Source: CSSed11-175R1 sp041685735
GTDB taxonomy: Bacteria > Actinomycetota > Nitriliruptoria > Nitriliruptorales > Nitriliruptoraceae
Length of the DNA stretch: 64,000 nucleotides
Assembly: GCA_041685735.1 (NCBI GenBank)
Contig: JAWLFE010000008.1
Location: 1 to 64,000, forward strand
Direction of reading: 5' to 3'
The notes beneath the pieces were generated by a model. That model was not told the DNA's origin, searched no databases, and saw only the letters and a program-made list of their open reading frames with translations. Positions within the stretch are counted from its first letter, which is position 1; every line of letters starts with the position of its first letter. Shown here in pieces: positions 60,735 through 64,000 of the stretch. The position numbers and the translations under genes are program-made.

Positions 60735-61652
60735 GTGGCGCAGATCGACTACGACGGCAGGGTCGCGATCGTGACCGGGGCGGGGGGCGGCCTCGGCCGC
60801 AGCCACGCGCTGCTGCTGGCCAGCCGCGGCGCCAAGGTCGTGGTCAACGACCTCGGCGGTTCACGCGATGGCAGCGGTGGCGGCTCGGAGATGGCCGACG
60901 CGGTCGTCCAGGAGATCGTGGACGCCGGTGGCGAGGCCGTCGCCAACTACGACGGCGTGCACACCTGGGAGGGTGGGCAGGCGATCGTCCAGACCGCACT
61001 GGAGCGCTTCGGCCGGGTCGACGTGGTCGTCAACAACGCCGGCATCCTGCGCGACACCTCGTTCGCCAAGCTGGAGGAACCGCAGCTCGACCTGGTCATC
61101 AAGGTCCACCTCTACGGAGCGTTCCACGTAGCCCGGGCCGCCTGGAACCACCTCAAGGAGCAGGGCTACGGCCGCATCATCAACACGACCTCGGGTTCCG
61201 GGCTGTACGGCAACTTCGGACAGTCCAACTACTCGGCCGCCAAGATGGGTCAGGTCGGCCTGACCCGGACGCTGGCGATCGAGGGGGCGAAGTACGGCAT
61301 CACCGCCAACGTGATCGCTCCGGTCGCGGCCTCGCGGATGACCGAGGACATCATGCCTCCGCAGCTGCTCGAGAAGCTCGAGCCGGAGTACGTGTCTCCG
61401 CTCGTCGCCTACCTGGCGTCCGAGTCCTGCACCGAGTCCGGGAAGATCTACTCCGTCGGGGGCGGCTACATGGCCCGGGTCGCGATCCTGGAGGGTGACG
61501 GGGCGACGTTCGACGGGGTCCCGACGCCGGAGGACGTCGCCGACCAGTGGTCGGACGTGGACGCCGTCGGCCCCGGATCGGCGGAGTTCACCAGCGGCGT
61601 GATGGAACAGACCGGCAAGATCGTCCAGGCGCTCGGCATCAGCTTCGACTAG
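60735..61652 (+). CDS. SDR family oxidoreductase, hydroxyacyl-CoA dehydrogenase type (17beta-HSD4-like)
   Basis: 305-aa SDR with AIVTGAGGGLGRSHALLLAS, VVNDLGGSRDGSGGGS (an insertion typical of the multifunctional enzyme type 2 group), VVNNAGILRD, catalytic NTTSGSGLYGNFGQSNYSAAK (Ser, Tyr, Lys complete) and the extended C-terminal part. Members oxidise 3-hydroxyacyl-CoA in beta-oxidation. GTG at 60735 has AAAGG 7 nt upstream. Confidence 0.88.
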   Translation: MAQIDYDGRVAIVTGAGGGLGRSHALLLASRGAKVVVNDLGGSRDGSGGGSEMADAVVQEIVDAGGEAVANYDGVHTWEGGQAIVQTALERFGRVDVVVNNAGILRDTSFAKLEEPQLDLVIKVHLYGAFHVARAAWNHLKEQGYGRIINTTSGSGLYGNFGQSNYSAAKMGQVGLTRTLAIEGAKYGITANVIAPVAASRMTEDIMPPQLLEKLEPEYVSPLVAYLASESCTESGKIYSVGGGYMARVAILEGDGATFDGVPTPEDVADQWSDVDAVGPGSAEFTSGVMEQTGKIVQALGISFD

Positions 61653-61705
61653 CTGCGGCGGCAGCCGCCTGGAGGCCTGACAGCCCCGGATCCTGAGCCC
61701 GGTGG

Positions 61706-62125
61706 TCAGAACCCGTCCCAGCCGGGGAGCTGGGCGGCCTGGCGTATCCAGCTCGCCAGCAGCTCGTCGTCGATGTCCTCGCCCTCGTGGATGTGGTCGT
61801 AGCGGGCGTCCGGGTCCTTCGAGCCGACCGGCGGGATCGGGTCGAGGTCGGCGCCGCGGATGAACGTGACCTTGATGTACCTCGTGAAGCAGTGATAGCT
61901 CAGGAACCACCCCTGGCCCTCCACCCCGTACCAGGGCGAGTTCCAGCGCACGGCCTTGTTGACCCCGGGAACCGTGCGCACGATCAGCTCGTCGAGATGA
62001 CGACCGACATCGCTCTTCCAGTCTGGCATCGCCGCGATGTAGGCCTGCACCGGCGCGTCCCCGTCCCCCTTGGGGATCTGCGGGTTCCCACCCGCAAGCA
62101 GGCGGGGTTCGTCACCGTCGGACAT
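61706..62125 (-). CDS. DUF1801 domain protein
   Basis: 139 aa; WKSDVGRHLDELIVRTVPGV, AVRWNSPWYGVEGQGWFLSY and YIKVTFIRGADLDPIPPVGS match the DUF1801 (YdhG-like) fold. The function is unknown. It converges on the SDR gene; a weak GCGGC/GCCGC hairpin lies at 61655-61668 in the 53-bp gap. Confidence 0.8.
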   Translation of the reverse strand: MSDGDEPRLLAGGNPQIPKGDGDAPVQAYIAAMPDWKSDVGRHLDELIVRTVPGVNKAVRWNSPWYGVEGQGWFLSYHCFTRYIKVTFIRGADLDPIPPVGSKDPDARYDHIHEGEDIDDELLASWIRQAAQLPGWDGF

Positions 62126-62171
62126 GGTCAGGTCCCCCTCACGTTTCGGGCGTGGCTGCGGCCGACGCTCT

Positions 62172-62612
62172 TCAGGACGCCGCGGTCACGGTCTCCTGAC
62201 CGTCGCGCGTCTCCACGACGACCTCGACGACCCGGTGGACACCGGTCCCATCCTCCTGCGTCGCGATCGTCTTGCGGCCCGGCTGGTGGTCGTCGGTCAC
62301 CTCGAATTCCTCCCCATCGCGGCGTCCGAGCCGAACGTCGTCGAAGTGTTCAAGGGCCTCGGCCTCCGGCTGACCGAGCAGCTCCCGCGCCTCGTGGATC
62401 GCGTCCTCGTCCGGGGACGGCCCCTCGTCGAGGTCCGGTGGCCCCGGCGCCCCTCCGTCCAGATCGGCATCGACGCAATCCTCGGTGCCTTCCAGACAGG
62501 TACCCGCCGCCCCGCCATCCGACGTGGCTCCTTCGTCGGTCGTCGCGGCGCCGCATGCCGCCAGCAGGACCGCGATCACTCCGGCAACCAGCCGGGTGGG
62601 GTGGCGTGACAT
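62172..62612 (-). CDS. Putative lipoprotein, unknown function
   Basis: 146 aa with a lipoprotein signal (RLVAGVIAVLLAACG, lipobox LAAC, Cys at about residue 20). An acidic, Gly/Asp-rich linker follows, and then a mixed domain from about residue 70 (EARELLGQPEAEALEHFDD, RVVEVVVETRDGQETVT). GAGGAG precedes ATG 62612. Residues CLEGTEDCVDADLDG carry two further cysteines. No family was recognised. Confidence 0.75.
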   Translation of the reverse strand: MSRHPTRLVAGVIAVLLAACGAATTDEGATSDGGAAGTCLEGTEDCVDADLDGGAPGPPDLDEGPSPDEDAIHEARELLGQPEAEALEHFDDVRLGRRDGEEFEVTDDHQPGRKTIATQEDGTGVHRVVEVVVETRDGQETVTAAS

Positions 62613-62741
62613 GGGCAACTCCTCAGAAGCGGTGGGCCAGGGGAACGGCGCGCTGACCTGCGACCGTTGTCGGGCGGTGAGACGCCGTCAGGTCCCGGCG
62701 GGTTCCCGCTGTTCACCGACAACCCTCCCGTCGCCTGTGAG

Positions 62742-63374
62742 TCACCGCGTGAGACGATCCCGGACATGGTCGAGGATCTCGGTGACCAACTCGTCGGTCT
62801 CCGACTCGCTGGTGTCCAACACCAGGTCACGTCGTGCCACCGAACCGAAGACCGCCAACTCGGCGAGCGCCTTCCCTGCCCGCAGATCCGCGGTCTCCGG
62901 AGACCCCGCACCTCGCGCCCGATCCTCCAGCACATCCGGATCACAGGTCAGGCCGACATGGAGTCGAGGGAGTCCGTCGGTCGCCTCCCGCAGCTCCGCA
63001 GCCGTCGTGCGATCACGCAGGACGTGATCGACCCCGACGTCGAAGCCCTGGGTCGCCCACGTCGCCGCGACCGACGGCAACGCGCGCACGACCTCGCGCC
63101 CGAGCGGCCCCCAGTGCGTCCCGGCATCGCCGTCGGCCGACAGCTCCGGCGCCTCGATCAAATCCCACCACCTCGAGAGTTCCGCGCCGAACGCCGTCAG
63201 GGTCCGATCGATCCCGACGTCCAGCAGGGGGCCGGGCCGCACCCGCGTCCACGCCGCCTGGACCGCTGCCAGGGTCGTCGAGGTACCGATCCCGGACGGT
63301 CCATCGAGCAGCAGGACGAAGCCGGGCGCCCGGGAGGCGGCGGATGGCGGCGGAGAGTGGCTCGACCGACTCAC
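62742..63374 (-). CDS. Chloramphenicol-phosphotransferase-like protein with altered P-loop
   Basis: 210 aa. The pattern resembles CPT-like P-loop phosphotransferases: GFVLLLDGPSGIGTSTTL at the N-terminus, FDVGVDHVLRDR (family aspartates), HVGLTCDPDVLEDRARGAGS, and VLDTSESETDELVTEIL at the end. The Walker A lysine is Thr (GPSGIGTST). The HxGx region also differs from the canonical ARGDR. Either it uses another lysine or it is no longer a kinase. Its GTG start overlaps the gpsA stop (GTGA). Homology is inferred by eye. Confidence 0.65.
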   Translation of the reverse strand: MSRSSHSPPPSAASRAPGFVLLLDGPSGIGTSTTLAAVQAAWTRVRPGPLLDVGIDRTLTAFGAELSRWWDLIEAPELSADGDAGTHWGPLGREVVRALPSVAATWATQGFDVGVDHVLRDRTTAAELREATDGLPRLHVGLTCDPDVLEDRARGAGSPETADLRAGKALAELAVFGSVARRDLVLDTSESETDELVTEILDHVRDRLTR

Positions 63375-64000
63375 ACGTCGATCCCGTAGATCTCGGGTTT
63401 GGCGTCACGGGACAGCAGCGCATCGACGAGGTCGTGGGGGTCGTGCCCCGCGTGGCACACCGCGACGACCCCCTGCGTGATCGGCATGTCGACACCGGCC
63501 TGCTCGGCGAGTCCGAGGATGGCGCGCGACGACTTCACGCCCTCCGCCACCATGTTCATCGATGCGATGATGTCATCGAGCGCCTCGCCGCGCCCGAGCC
63601 GCTCGCCGACGGTCCGGTTCCGGGACTTCGGCGAGGTGCAGGTCGCGACCAGGTCACCGACACCCGCCAACCCGGCGAAGGTCAGGGGGGAGCCAGCGAG
63701 GGTGACGCCGAGCCGCGTCATCTCCGCGAGACCGCGGGTGATGACCGCGGCCATGGTGTTGTCCCCGAACCCCATGCCGTGCGCCATGCCGGCTGCCAGC
63801 GCGATCACGTTCTTCACGGCCCCGGCAACCTCGACGCCGATCTTGTCCTCGTTGGTGTAGACGCGGAAGTAGGGGGCCATGACCGCCCCCTGGACGTGTT
63901 CGGCACGTCGCAGGTCCGGGCTGGCGGCGACGGTCGCCGACGGTTGGCGGGCGGCACACTCCTTGGCCAGGTTCGGTCCGCTGACGACCACCACACGCTT
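63371..64000 (-). CDS. gpsA: NAD(P)-dependent glycerol-3-phosphate dehydrogenase, C-terminal part (cut by window edge)
   Basis: GpsA makes sn-glycerol 3-phosphate for phospholipids. The visible 210 codons start inside the N-terminal domain (VVVSGPNLAKECAARQPSA). The substrate/catalytic region follows: EVAGAVKNVIALAAGMAHG with the catalytic Lys, GFGDNTMAAVITRGLAEM, AGVGDLVATCTSPKSRNRTVG, and VAEGVKSS. The N-terminal Rossmann part lies beyond base 64000. Confidence 0.94.
   Translation of the reverse strand, partial: KRVVVVSGPNLAKECAARQPSATVAASPDLRRAEHVQGAVMAPYFRVYTNEDKIGVEVAGAVKNVIALAAGMAHGMGFGDNTMAAVITRGLAEMTRLGVTLAGSPLTFAGLAGVGDLVATCTSPKSRNRTVGERLGRGEALDDIIASMNMVAEGVKSSRAILGLAEQAGVDMPITQGVVAVCHAGHDPHDLVDALLSRDAKPEIYGIDV

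Overview
High-GC chromosomal segment (64 kb) of an actinobacterium (Actinomycetota). The call rests on gene content and order: infB, ylxR, nusA, rimP, ispG, rseP, dxr, rlmN, cdsA, frr, pyrH, tsf, rpsB, whiG, xerC, dprA, comM, yraN, a DUF2469 gene (an actinobacterial family), rnhB, lepB, rplS, trmD, rimM, khpA, rpsP, ffh, ftsY, smc, mutM, rnc, rpmF, coaD, rsmD, recG, fakA-like, rpmB, ddl and gpsA. This matches the housekeeping backbone seen in Streptomyces and relatives. The genus cannot be read from the sequence; a deep-branching class such as Nitriliruptoria is only a guess. Almost all genes lie on the minus strand, many with 4-nt ATGA/GTGA overlaps.

Region by region: 1-12.6 kb holds translation initiation and transcription (infB, ylxR, nusA, rimP), the MEP isoprenoid steps ispG and dxr, site-2 protease, rlmN, cdsA, frr, pyrH, tsf and rpsB. 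The rpsB leader can form mutually exclusive hairpins. 12.8-22.3 kb interrupts the usual whiG-to-rpsB order. It has a secreted M23/lipase-like fusion, a large SARP-NTPase-TPR regulator divergent from a proline catabolic pair (proline dehydrogenase, P5C dehydrogenase), and a damaged TnpB element bounded by inverted repeats. 22.4-29 kb: whiG, xerC, dprA, comM, yraN, small membrane protein, DUF2469, rnhB. 29-46 kb: lepB, rplS-trmD-rimM-khpA-rpsP, ffh, ftsY, smc, acylphosphatase, an atypical MutM, rnc, rpmF, DUF177, DivIVA-like, coaD, rsmD.

46-52 kb is a second accessory block (S9 oligopeptidase, acetoacetyl-CoA synthetase, short-chain dehydrogenase, arrays of minisatellites) between rsmD and recG. 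54.6-64 kb: fakA-like, rpmB, a stand-alone Lrp ligand-binding domain, ddl, a trans-sulfuration enzyme, a DoxX-like membrane protein, an SDR, DUF1801, a lipoprotein, a CPT-like phosphotransferase with a degenerate P-loop, and the C-terminal part of gpsA.

The most distinctive features are (i) three TGCA boxes spaced exactly 11 bp apart between the SARP gene and the proline genes, (ii) the switch-like rpsB leader, (iii) the M23/hydrolase fusion, (iv) many short tandem repeats in leaders and gene ends, and (v) four 100-N gaps, two of which are flanked by exact 99-nt duplications and are therefore probably assembly artefacts.
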